This document shows, one piece after another, positions 1 to 5,620 of a stretch of DNA of 7,347 nt (position 1 is its first letter; each line of letters starts with the position of its first letter). The notes beneath the pieces were generated by a model that had not been told where the DNA came from, did not search any database, and saw only the letters and a list, made by a program, of their open reading frames with translations. Position numbers and translations under genes: made by a program. The DNA lies in contig JANNRR010000171.1 in the NCBI GenBank assembly GCA_031401675.1, positions 1-7,347 of the forward strand, read 5' to 3'. This stretch comes from JANNRR01 sp031401675. GTDB lineage: Bacteria; Pseudomonadota; Alphaproteobacteria; Rhodobacterales; Rhodobacteraceae.

Positions 1-168
1 GATCCGGGGGATCGTTTTCCCGGCGATTGGATGCGCTGCCTCAAATCCTTCGGAGAACGCATCGCGGCAAGACACCCCGACAGCCAAACCGCCGAAATCC
101 AGATCCGCGTCGCCCTCATCAACCGCTTCAACGCACTCGGCACCGCCAAGATTGTCCGCATGGCCTGA
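1..168 (+). CDS. IS5-family transposase, C-terminal fragment (5' partial)
   Basis: Frame 1 is open from the first base to TGA at 166-168 and gives the last 55 residues of a protein that begins before the window. The segment RHPDSQTAEIQIRVALINRF followed by NALG matches the conserved C-terminal helix of IS5-family DDE transposases, which typically reads like ARDFDRQVAEFQVRVAVLNR plus a TALG tail. The protein would catalyse cut-and-paste transposition of the element. The catalytic aspartates are not in the window, so activity cannot be judged. The assignment rests on remembered family similarity. The stop lies about 53 bp inside the inferred IS end, a normal spacing for a single-ORF IS. Confidence 0.72.
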   Translation, partial: DPGDRFPGDWMRCLKSFGERIAARHPDSQTAEIQIRVALINRFNALGTAKIVRMA

Positions 169-221
169 GAGCCGTGGGGAAAGGGGAGGTCACGCATCAA
201 ACGTCAGTTACGCAACAACGC
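1..221 (+). mobile_element. Right end of an IS5-family insertion sequence (IS903-like)
   Basis: This is the 3' part of an insertion sequence whose left part lies outside the window. It holds the transposase C-terminus (stop at 166-168), about 40 bp of non-coding DNA, and then a likely right terminal inverted repeat. Read inward on the minus strand from about 221, the end is GCGTTGTTGCGTAACTGACG. This resembles, from memory, the GGCTTTGTTG-type ends of IS903-group elements. The right edge is uncertain by a few bases, because the left end and any target duplication are not visible. The reading frame of the neighbouring minus-strand gene runs into this terminus, which marks it as the insertion junction. 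Confidence 0.75.
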
Positions 222-439
222 ACATCGGTATCCGTTTTGGCGACCAGACCCGCTATCTCGGCAAGCTGATTTAAGGTCAGCGTCATGACGTCGGCCTCGA
301 GATTGTATTTGCGCATGACGTTGACGGTCGACTCCTGAAGCATGGTGAGCCCTTCGCCCGTTCCCATCATGTCCTTGTCCTGGGCGAAGGCCGAAGTGGC
401 CGAAAGAGCGAGCAGCAACGCGATAGTCGGAAGACGCAT
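197..439 (-). CDS. Small exported protein, 3' end truncated by the IS element
   Basis: This is an 80-codon reading frame starting at ATG 439-437, preceded by a good ribosome binding site (AAAGGAAA, about 4 nt upstream). Residues 1-19 form a clear Sec signal peptide: MRLP, a hydrophobic core IALLLALSA, then TSAFA with predicted cleavage before QDKD. The mature part contains MLQESTVNVMRKYNLEADV and LTLNQLAEIAGLV, which resembles short uncharacterised exported proteins I recall from Rhodobacteraceae. About the last 8 codons (RCCVTDV and the TGA at 199-197) are read from the terminal repeat of the IS, so the native C-terminus has been replaced. Genuine coding probably ends near the Asp-Val codons at about 222-227. 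The function is unknown. The truncated product may be non-functional, so this could equally be called a pseudogene. Confidence 0.7.
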   Translation of the reverse strand: MRLPTIALLLALSATSAFAQDKDMMGTGEGLTMLQESTVNVMRKYNLEADVMTLTLNQLAEIAGLVAKTDTDVRCCVTDV

Positions 440-502
440 ATGATTTCCTTTCCGTGTTCATTTTCAAATAGCAGCCTGCCACGGCGACAGCTCAGCGCAA
501 CA

Positions 503-520
503 AGAAACCAATTGGTTTCT
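503..520. promoter_or_regulatory. Perfect 18-bp palindrome, candidate operator
   Basis: AGAAACCAATTGGTTTCT equals its own reverse complement over all 18 bases. It lies 63 bp upstream of the truncated exported-protein gene on the minus strand, in the 235-bp non-coding stretch between that gene and the 3' end of the methyltransferase gene. A palindrome with no loop suits a homodimeric regulator better than a terminator. The GAAAC-N6-GTTTC layout recalls sites bound by TetR-family repressors, but I cannot name the factor. Nothing else in 440-674 is recognisable except a lone TTGACA at 606-611 without a matching -10 box. Confidence 0.5.
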
Positions 521-674
521 GCCCGCCTAGTCCCAAGCCGAAAGGAGGGCCTCACTCAGCCCGTCATTCACGCCCGAAGTGCATTGCCACCATGTCCAGA
601 GTTATTTGACATGGACTGGCCACGCTGAAATGTCGAAAATCCCTATTCTCTTGGCCTAAACTCGAATTCTTGAA

Positions 675-1571
675 TCAGACGATTTGATGTCCGGCCGCGC
701 GTAGCGCTTGCGCCAACGACCGGATATGCGCAGGGCCTACTTCGCAGCACCCGCCAACGATTGTAGCGCCCTTTGCTACCCAGGCCATTGCAAAGGCGGT
801 GTAGCGGGTTGGGGTCAGGTCTGTTCGGGCATGCAGGGCCAATACCGTGGGGTTATGCTGCTTGAACGCATCTGTGATGTGGGTGAATCCATTGGCATAT
901 GCCCCATACGGCACGCCAAATTGGGCGATCACATCCAGCGCCCTGTCCATCGCTTCCGGCACCGAACAATTCACCAGCACCGCTTCCGGCTGGTGGCGCT
1001 CCAGAAGTGCCCTAAGGTCCGTCAGCGGTTCACCAGAGCGCAAATAGCTGCCGTCGACGTCATCGACCGTTACCGACAGCCACACCGGTTTGCCTCCGGC
1101 TGCCGCCCCGCGCAATGCTCCATCTGCCTGGGCGATCGAGGCCATCGTCTCGCACAGAAAGAAATCGACGTGCGGGGCCTGCAGCCGTGCGATCTCGGCG
1201 TACTTCGGTGCCGCCTGTTCCGGCGACGGGCAAAGTTCCGGCCGGTAGCTGGCAACCAGCGGCCCAAGCGCGCCTGCGATCCGCCCCGATCCGTGGGCCG
1301 CCCGGGCCGCCGTTGCCTGCGACAATGCCCGAAGGTGCAGGTCAGCAAACATCTCATCGCGGTCAAACGCGATCAGCCGGTCATGGTGGATGGCATAAGT
1401 GTTGGTCGTCGCCACGCTTGCCCCTGCGGCGTAGTAGTCGCTGTGGATGGCGCGGACCAGGTCGGGATGGTCAATCATCACCTGTGTCGCCCAAAGCGGG
1501 GTCGGGGTGTCGCCCGTTCGGGCCAGCAACTCCTGCCCCATACCGCCGTCCAACAAGGTGATCTGTGCCAT
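675..1571 (-). CDS. Homocysteine S-methyltransferase family protein (MmuM/BHMT-like)
   Basis: The protein has 298 residues, close to the usual length of about 300 for single-domain MmuM-type enzymes. Family members transfer a methyl group to homocysteine to make methionine, from S-methylmethionine, betaine or a related donor, in the cytoplasm. The N-terminal LLDGGMGQEL (residues 6-15) is the family signature. The zinc-binding cysteines are visible as VNCSVP (Cys202) and GGCCEVGP (Cys275, Cys276). TTNTYA (55-60) and FFLCETM (137-143) are also typical. I chose ATG 1571-1569 because GGAGGA lies 4 nt upstream and homology begins at MAQITLLDGG; the frame stays open up to 1706, but that extra part does not look like the family. 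The methyl donor cannot be read from the sequence. msrC lies 292 bp upstream on the same strand, and co-transcription is uncertain across that gap. Confidence 0.9.
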   Translation of the reverse strand: MAQITLLDGGMGQELLARTGDTPTPLWATQVMIDHPDLVRAIHSDYYAAGASVATTNTYAIHHDRLIAFDRDEMFADLHLRALSQATAARAAHGSGRIAGALGPLVASYRPELCPSPEQAAPKYAEIARLQAPHVDFFLCETMASIAQADGALRGAAAGGKPVWLSVTVDDVDGSYLRSGEPLTDLRALLERHQPEAVLVNCSVPEAMDRALDVIAQFGVPYGAYANGFTHITDAFKQHNPTVLALHARTDLTPTRYTAFAMAWVAKGATIVGGCCEVGPAHIRSLAQALRAAGHQIV

Positions 1572-1658
1572 TCTGTCCTCCAGCGTTGCTGCGCATCCGA
1601 TATCAGCCGAACCGGCGCTTTGCCATGTCGGACCGGACGTTCGGGGTTCGTATCTGCC

Positions 1659-1716
1659 GCAACACCCTGTCGCCATGACAACCAGCACCATTTGGTTCGG
1701 CAACACCCTGCTGCCA
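1659..1716. repeat. Pair of 17-bp near-identical direct repeats between msrC and the methyltransferase gene
   Basis: GCAACACCCTG occurs at 1659-1669 and again at 1700-1710. In both copies the match continues as two variable bases followed by GCCA, giving 17-bp copies at 1659-1675 and 1700-1716 with two mismatches and a 41-bp offset (about four helical turns). They lie in the 292-bp space (1572-1863) upstream of the methyltransferase start. I see no gene, tRNA or recognisable SAM or SAH riboswitch in that space. They could be regulator sites or chance. Confidence 0.3.
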
Positions 1717-1837
1717 GGATTGCATTGACCGGCAAGATGGCCATGGATTTCAACGCTGCTAATGCGGACGCGTTCGTTCGATCCCGCTGAGTTTGGGACT
1801 GAATTTGGTTGTTCATGACGAAGTACAGAAGGGGCTC

Positions 1838-1853
1838 AACTGGTGGGCCAGTT
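1838..1853 (-). terminator. Short hairpin after msrC, possible weak terminator
   Basis: AACTGG and CCAGTT form a perfect 6-bp stem with a 4-base loop. On the minus strand the hairpin begins 10 nt after the msrC stop codon. No U-tract follows, so this is at best a weak or Rho-assisted terminator, or an RNA-stabilising structure. Confidence 0.25.
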
Positions 1854-1863
1854 CGGAATGACC

Positions 1864-2364
1864 TCACGCAGGCTGCACGGGCAGAGCAACATCGCGGAAC
1901 GTGTACGCCAGAATCTCCGCCATCGCATCGCCATCTGTCTGTGTGAATGCATCCGGCTGATCGCTGTCGATATCGAATACCGCAATCAGCTGTCCGGCGC
2001 CATTGAAAACCGGCAGAACCAGCTCTGACCGGGTCGACGCGGCACAAGCGATGTGCTCGGGAAAGGTCGCGACATCCGGCACGATCTGCATCAGCCCTGT
2101 GCGGGCAGCCGCCCCGCAGACCCCGCGGGAAAACGCGATCGACAGGCAGCCATGCCCGCCCTGATACGGCCCGATCTTCAGCAGATCGGCGGCCACAACC
2201 CGGTAGAATCCGGTCCAGTCAAACCGGTCGTCGGCGTGGTGCACCTCGCAGGCGACGGTCGCCATCAACGCAATGCCATCCGTTTCGCCATTGGCAAGGC
2301 TGGCGATATCCTTTGCAAGAATGCGGTAGTCAGCGCGGCGGCCTTTTGGTCCGGTCGGTGGCAT
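1864..2364 (-). CDS. msrC: Free methionine-(R)-sulfoxide reductase, GAF domain (fRMsr)
   Basis: The 166-residue protein is essentially one GAF domain. The family reduces free L-methionine-(R)-sulfoxide to methionine in the cytoplasm with thioredoxin as reductant, repairing the free amino acid rather than protein-bound residues. Visible features are FDWTGFY (48-54), GPYQGGHGC (65-73), SRGVCG (79-84), FPEHIAC (101-107), SELVLPV (113-119) and FDIDSD (130-135). The three cysteines Cys73, Cys83 and Cys107 have the same 10- and 24-residue spacing as Cys84, Cys94 and Cys118 of E. coli fRMsr, so the active site looks complete. The start at 2364 has AAGGAA about 5 nt upstream. The frame is open as far as 2994, but that upstream part is antisense to the STAS gene. 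It is divergent from the STAS/ATPase pair, with 153 bp between the starts. Confidence 0.92.
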   Translation of the reverse strand: MPPTGPKGRRADYRILAKDIASLANGETDGIALMATVACEVHHADDRFDWTGFYRVVAADLLKIGPYQGGHGCLSIAFSRGVCGAAARTGLMQIVPDVATFPEHIACAASTRSELVLPVFNGAGQLIAVFDIDSDQPDAFTQTDGDAMAEILAYTFRDVALPVQPA

Positions 2365-2452
2365 AGCGGTTCCTTCTCGGTGCAGGTTACTGTCCAACCG
2401 GCGGATGGCAAGCGGCATTACGGGGGTCTGATGCTCACCAGATGGTAAGGAT

Positions 2453-2482
2453 TGCCCCCTAGCTTCAATCACAGCGGGGGCA
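2453..2482. promoter_or_regulatory. Inverted repeat in the divergent msrC/STAS promoter region
   Basis: TGCCCCC at 2453-2459 is mirrored exactly by GGGGGCA at 2476-2482, with a 16-base spacer. It is 36 bp upstream of the STAS start and about 90 bp upstream of msrC, so it could be an operator for either or both. It could also form a hairpin in the STAS leader RNA. I see no clear sigma-70 promoter around it. Confidence 0.3.
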
Positions 2483-2517
2483 TTCCTGTCGCCATGGCCG
2501 CAAGGTTGGAGGATGCG

Positions 2518-2859
2518 ATGAATTTGGTCAGCGAGCCGATTGGCGACATGCTGTTGATCCGGGTGATGGACAGCCGGATCGATGCTGCAGTGGCTATCCA
2601 GTTCAAGGACCGCATGCGCGAGGTGACGGCTCATCCCGCAACCCGCGTCGTGCTTGACATGTCCAACGTTTCCTTTCTGGACAGCAGCGGTCTGGGCGCG
2701 GTGGTCGCCGTGATGAAGCACCTGAACCCAACCCGCCACCTCGAACTGTCCGGCCTTACTGCATCGGTCGAAAAGGTGTTTCGCCTGACTCGGATGGACA
2801 GCGTTTTCAAGATTCACCGCGACGACCCGACGTTGGCCAACCGTTCCCGGGCTGGTTAA
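2518..2859 (+). CDS. Anti-sigma-factor antagonist, STAS domain (RsbV/RbaV-like)
   Basis: The 113-residue protein is a single STAS domain, the usual size for SpoIIAA/RsbV proteins. In partner switching the unphosphorylated antagonist binds the anti-sigma kinase and releases the sigma factor; phosphorylation of one serine ends that binding. The key motif VSFLDSSGLGAVVAV spans residues 51-65, and Ser57 aligns with the phosphorylated Ser58 of B. subtilis SpoIIAA. I chose ATG 2518 because GGAGG (2508-2512) sits 5 nt upstream. An in-frame ATG at 2494 has no good ribosome binding site. The gene is followed after 12 bp by the RsbW-like gene, so the two are almost certainly co-transcribed. The pair resembles rbaV-rbaW of Rhodobacter capsulatus, known to affect gene transfer agent production and stationary-phase viability; orthology is inferred, not tested. 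Confidence 0.9.
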   Translation: MNLVSEPIGDMLLIRVMDSRIDAAVAIQFKDRMREVTAHPATRVVLDMSNVSFLDSSGLGAVVAVMKHLNPTRHLELSGLTASVEKVFRLTRMDSVFKIHRDDPTLANRSRAG

Positions 2860-2871
2860 GGCAGAGCGCCC

Positions 2872-3339
2872 GTGTTCCCGGCCAAGCACCTGGACGACCC
2901 GCGACTGTCCGATATCAGCCTTGTATTTGAAGCAGATCCAATTTCCGTGCGGTCCGCCCTGCAGCAGGCTGCGGACCGGCTGGCGGCGCGACATGTGACA
3001 TCGGATCAGCAGATTGCGCTGGAACTAATTCTGGCCGAGGTTCTGAACAACATCGTCGAACATGCCTATTGCGAACAGGGTGGCATGATCCAGGCTAGGA
3101 TCATGATCATGGCGGACGAGTTGCGCTGTGAGGTGTGTGACTGGGGGCTGCAGATGCCGAACAACCGGCCGCCGGAGGGGCGATCGGCAGCGATCGACGT
3201 TCCGGTCGAGGACCTGCCAGAGGGTGGGTTTGGCTGGTTTCTGATCCGCAGTCTGGTCAAGGATCTGCAGTATCGGCGGGATGGGCCGATGAATCGGCTG
3301 GCCTTCTCGTTTGCTCTGGAGGATCAACGGCAACCCTGA
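2872..3339 (+). CDS. Anti-sigma factor / serine kinase, RsbW-like (RbaW-like) HATPase
   Basis: The 155-residue protein has a GHKL ATPase fold like SpoIIAB/RsbW, which hold a sigma factor inactive and phosphorylate the STAS partner. The N box is ELILAEVLNNIVEHAY (51-66); Glu56 and Asn60 align with the SpoIIAB catalytic base and Mg-binding Asn. The G1 box is CDWGLQMP (89-96). The G2 box is EGGFGWFLIRSLVKDLQY (117-134), with Trp where many kinases have Leu. The kinase residues look intact, so phosphorylation of Ser57 of the upstream protein is plausible. Translation most likely begins at GTG 2872, 12 bp after the STAS stop, with the purine-rich AAGGCAGAG in the gap. No sigma factor or PP2C phosphatase gene is visible nearby, so the partners must be encoded elsewhere. 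Confidence 0.88.
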   Translation: MFPAKHLDDPRLSDISLVFEADPISVRSALQQAADRLAARHVTSDQQIALELILAEVLNNIVEHAYCEQGGMIQARIMIMADELRCEVCDWGLQMPNNRPPEGRSAAIDVPVEDLPEGGFGWFLIRSLVKDLQYRRDGPMNRLAFSFALEDQRQP

Positions 3340-3431
3340 TCGATGCGGTGGCAGTGCCGTAATCATACCTCTTTCCTTCCGCATCCGTGCCCAGATCGGG
3401 GGCGATATAGGTCGGGTAGCTGCATGGCTTC

Positions 3432-3478
3432 CCCCGGTGTCGCGGAAAACAGCCCCCACCCAGCCCGCGACGCCGGGG
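3432..3478 (+). terminator. Strong 14-bp hairpin between the ATPase gene and the GGT gene
   Basis: CCCCGGTGTCGCGG (3432-3445) pairs with CCGCGACGCCGGGG (3465-3478) along 14 positions. On the plus strand there is a single G-U wobble (3438 with 3472), and the loop is 19 nt. On the minus strand that pair becomes an A-C mismatch, so the structure favours plus-strand RNA. It lies about 90 bp after the ATPase stop and 63 bp before the GGT start. It may stop or attenuate read-through from the partner-switch operon, or structure the GGT leader. There is no U-tract, so it is not a classic intrinsic terminator. Confidence 0.4.
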
Positions 3479-3541
3479 CACTTGCAGACCTTTCCATCCC
3501 CAGCCGCCGCGCCTAATCTGCCCCCAACCACGGAGGGTCGG

Positions 3542-5119
3542 ATGCGCGATTTTCATTTACCCGGGCGATCGCCCGTTCTTGCGATGAACGGGATGTGTGC
3601 CACCTCGCACCCGCTCGCGGCCAAAGTGGCGATCGATATGCTCGAATCCGGCGGCAACGCCGTCGATGCCGCCATAGCCGCCGCCGTGCTTTTGGGGATA
3701 TGCGAACCGCGGGCGACCGGGTTGGGCGGAGATTGCTTCGTGCTGCTGAAACCGGCGGGGGAAGAACGGGTACTGGCCTTAAACGGCTCTGGCCGGGCAC
3801 CCGCCAGACTTGACGCAGAGCATTTGCGGGCCCGCGGGCTGACATCCGTCCCGCCTGGCGGGGTCGAATCGGTCACTTTGCCTGGTGCAGTTGATGCTTT
3901 CTGCAAATTGTCTGCCGAATGGGGCCGCACCGGTCTGGCCGCCAGTCTGGCCCCGGCAATCCGTTACGCCGAAGAGGGTGTGCCGGTCGGATCAAGAACG
4001 GCATCCGACTGGATCGACGATGCCACGACGTTGAAGGGTGATGCGCGGCAGTTCTATCTGACGCAAGGGGCGCCGCCAGAGCCCGGCCAACTTTTCCGTG
4101 CTCCAGCCCAGGCCGAGGTTCTGCGCCGCATCGCGCGCGACGGGCGCGACGGGTTCTACCGGGGCGAAGTGGCAGATGATCTGATCGGATCACTAAACGC
4201 GCTTGGCGGGCAGCATTCCAGGGGTGATCTTGCCGCCACAGCCTGCACCTGGGGAGAACCGGTCACCGGCACCTACGGCCCGGTCGAGCTTTCAGAGCAT
4301 CCGCCCAACGGTCAGGGTGCCACCGCAATCCTGATGCTGAACATCCTGCGGCACTTCGACCTTGGCGCGCTCGACCCGTTCGGGGCGGACCGCGCGCATC
4401 TGGAGGCAGAGGCTGCAAAACTGGCGTACGACGCACGAAACCGTTTTATCGCCGATCCCGATCACACGAGTCGGCTGGCACACATGATCGCCCCGGAAAC
4501 CGCCGCGCAGTTGGCTGCACTGATCGATCCGAAACGGGCCATGACCGCCGCTGCGCCGCTCAGCGAGCAGGTTCACCGCGATACCGTGTATCTGACGATC
4601 GTCGACCGCGACCGAATGGCCGTATCGCTGATCTATTCGATCTACTTGGGTTTCGGGTCGGGGCTCTGCAGCTCGCGTTTCGGCATCCTGTTCCAGAACC
4701 GGGGGGCCGGGTTCACCCTGACATCGGGGCATCCCAACGAGTTGATAGGGGGCAAGCGCCCCATGCACACGATCATCCCGGCCATGCTCAGCCAGAACCA
4801 ACGCGTCGAAGCAACTTTCGGGGTGATGGGCGGGGCCTACCAGCCCTGCGGCCATGCCCGTTTTGTAAGCAACATGGTCGACTACGGGCTGGACCCGCAG
4901 TCTGCCATCGATGCACCCCGCAGCTTTTCCGGCGAAGCAGGACTGCTGGTCGAACGTGGTTACTCCGACAGCGTCCGGACCGATCTGGCGGCGCGCGGCC
5001 ATCAGGTCAGCATTCCGGCCGAACCCTTGGGCGGCGCGCAGGCGATCCGCATGCATCCGAATGGCGTGCTGGAAGGGGGTTCAGACCCGCGCAAGGACGG
5101 CTGCGCCCTTGGCTACTGA
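3542..5119 (+). CDS. Gamma-glutamyltransferase family Ntn hydrolase (YwrD/HpxW-like)
   Basis: The 525-residue proenzyme belongs to a family that cleaves itself before a threonine to give large and small subunits. Members hydrolyse or transfer gamma-glutamyl groups (glutathione), or act as related amidohydrolases and acylases such as HpxW on oxamate. ESGGNAVDAAIAAAV (35-49), GLGGDCF (60-66) and GSGRAP (82-87) mark the large subunit. The predicted nucleophile is Thr348 in RDTVYLTIVDRDR, giving subunits of about 347 and 178 residues. GFGSGL (370-375), GGKRPMHTIIPAM (403-415) and GVMGGAYQPCGH (427-438) mark the small subunit. The TVYLT motif, in place of the TTHYS of E. coli GGT, is what YwrD-type members show. 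There is no signal peptide, so the enzyme should be cytoplasmic. ATG 3542 has GGAGGG at 3532-3537; the frame is open from 3311, but conserved sequence begins only after 3542. The substrate is not determinable here. Confidence 0.9.
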   Translation: MRDFHLPGRSPVLAMNGMCATSHPLAAKVAIDMLESGGNAVDAAIAAAVLLGICEPRATGLGGDCFVLLKPAGEERVLALNGSGRAPARLDAEHLRARGLTSVPPGGVESVTLPGAVDAFCKLSAEWGRTGLAASLAPAIRYAEEGVPVGSRTASDWIDDATTLKGDARQFYLTQGAPPEPGQLFRAPAQAEVLRRIARDGRDGFYRGEVADDLIGSLNALGGQHSRGDLAATACTWGEPVTGTYGPVELSEHPPNGQGATAILMLNILRHFDLGALDPFGADRAHLEAEAAKLAYDARNRFIADPDHTSRLAHMIAPETAAQLAALIDPKRAMTAAAPLSEQVHRDTVYLTIVDRDRMAVSLIYSIYLGFGSGLCSSRFGILFQNRGAGFTLTSGHPNELIGGKRPMHTIIPAMLSQNQRVEATFGVMGGAYQPCGHARFVSNMVDYGLDPQSAIDAPRSFSGEAGLLVERGYSDSVRTDLAARGHQVSIPAEPLGGAQAIRMHPNGVLEGGSDPRKDGCALGY

Positions 5120-5188
5120 CGCACCGCTTGACCTTTGTTCTTGAGAAATCCCGCCGTCGGAAGCTTGGCGACCGACTCGGGTGCCATC

Positions 5189-5515
5189 TCAGTTCAGCTG
5201 GAAATGCAGCGGGTAACGGCCATTTTCAAAGTCGCCGAACAGGTCGGAAAGATCGGGATGGTCCACCGGTTCGCCAGTATCATCGGCAATCAGGTTCTGT
5301 TCGGACACATAGGCCACATAGTAGCTTTGATCGTTTTCGGCCAGCAGATGATAGAACGGCTGGTCGCGAGAAGGGCGGCTATCCTCGGGAATCGCGTCGT
5401 ACCATTCCTCGGTATTCGAAAACATCGCGTCCACATCGAACACCACTCCCCGGAACGGGTGCTTCTTGTGGCGGACGATCTGTCCCAGATGATACTTGGC
5501 GCGACTCTTCAGCAT
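5189..5515 (-). CDS. hspQ: Heat shock protein HspQ (YccV-like, hemimethylated-DNA-binding domain)
   Basis: The 108-residue protein spans the whole HspQ/YccV family, which is about 105 residues in E. coli. HspQ is a heat-inducible cytoplasmic protein reported to promote degradation of aberrant DnaA and to act as a specificity-enhancing factor for Lon. Conserved parts are KYHLGQIVRHKKHPFRGVV (7-25), FYHLLAEND (54-62), YYVAYVSEQNL (65-75) and the C-terminal HPDLSDLFGDFENGRYPLHF (86-105). The start is ATG 5515-5513 with GAGGGA (5524-5529) 8 nt upstream. An earlier ATG at 5520 is in another frame and opens only a 3-codon ORF. It converges on the GGT gene with a 69-bp gap that shows no convincing terminator. 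I found no clear heat-shock promoter in the upstream region. Confidence 0.93.
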   Translation of the reverse strand: MLKSRAKYHLGQIVRHKKHPFRGVVFDVDAMFSNTEEWYDAIPEDSRPSRDQPFYHLLAENDQSYYVAYVSEQNLIADDTGEPVDHPDLSDLFGDFENGRYPLHFQLN

Positions 5516-5590
5516 AGCATGGTTCCCTCAGCATGGTTATTAGACCGTTGCTGCTGGAAAAGTCCACCAATCAGACCGAGAAACCAAGAA

Positions 5591-5620
5591 ACAGTCTGTG
5601 AAGAATGTCCCTACAGTCTG
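5591..5620. promoter_or_regulatory. Two 8-bp direct repeats upstream of hspQ
   Basis: ACAGTCTG occurs at 5591-5598 and 5613-5620, 22 bp apart, about two helical turns. They lie in the 286-bp divergent region (5516-5801) between hspQ and the lipoprotein gene, 76 bp and further upstream of hspQ. The first copy also forms an inverted pair with CAGAC at 5572-5576. A cooperative regulator site is possible, but chance is not excluded. No other feature in this region is convincing. Confidence 0.25.

Noticed and set aside
606..634. Perfect TTGACA -35 box on the plus strand
   Set aside because: At 17-nt spacing the -10 position reads AAATGT, a poor match, and there is no plus-strand gene downstream.
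708..1790. 360-codon open frame on the plus strand
   Set aside because: It is antisense to the methyltransferase gene. The translation is rich in Arg, Cys and His with no family resemblance, as expected for a shadow frame in GC-rich DNA.
1478..1816. Possible small minus-strand gene starting MNNQIQSQTQRD between msrC and the methyltransferase gene
   Set aside because: It has no clear ribosome binding site, turns Cys- and Trp-rich, and overlaps the methyltransferase start in another frame.
1572..1863. SAM-II or SAH riboswitch ahead of the methyltransferase gene
   Set aside because: The gene's role made it worth looking for, but I could not match the conserved core of either class.
2444..2457. 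Sigma-54-like TGG...TTGC upstream of the STAS gene
   Set aside because: The GG-to-GC spacing is 8 instead of the required 10, so it is not a valid -24/-12 promoter.
2365..2994. Upstream open extension of the msrC frame
   Set aside because: It runs antisense through the STAS gene and into the ATPase gene and shows no conserved sequence. The ribosome binding site and GAF homology support the start at 2364.
4292..5056. 254-codon minus-strand open frame inside the GGT gene
   Set aside because: It lies opposite well-conserved GGT motifs and is a shadow frame.
5120..5188. Terminator between the convergent GGT and hspQ genes
   Set aside because: Only a short imperfect pairing (GTCGG with CCGAC) is present, with no T-tract.
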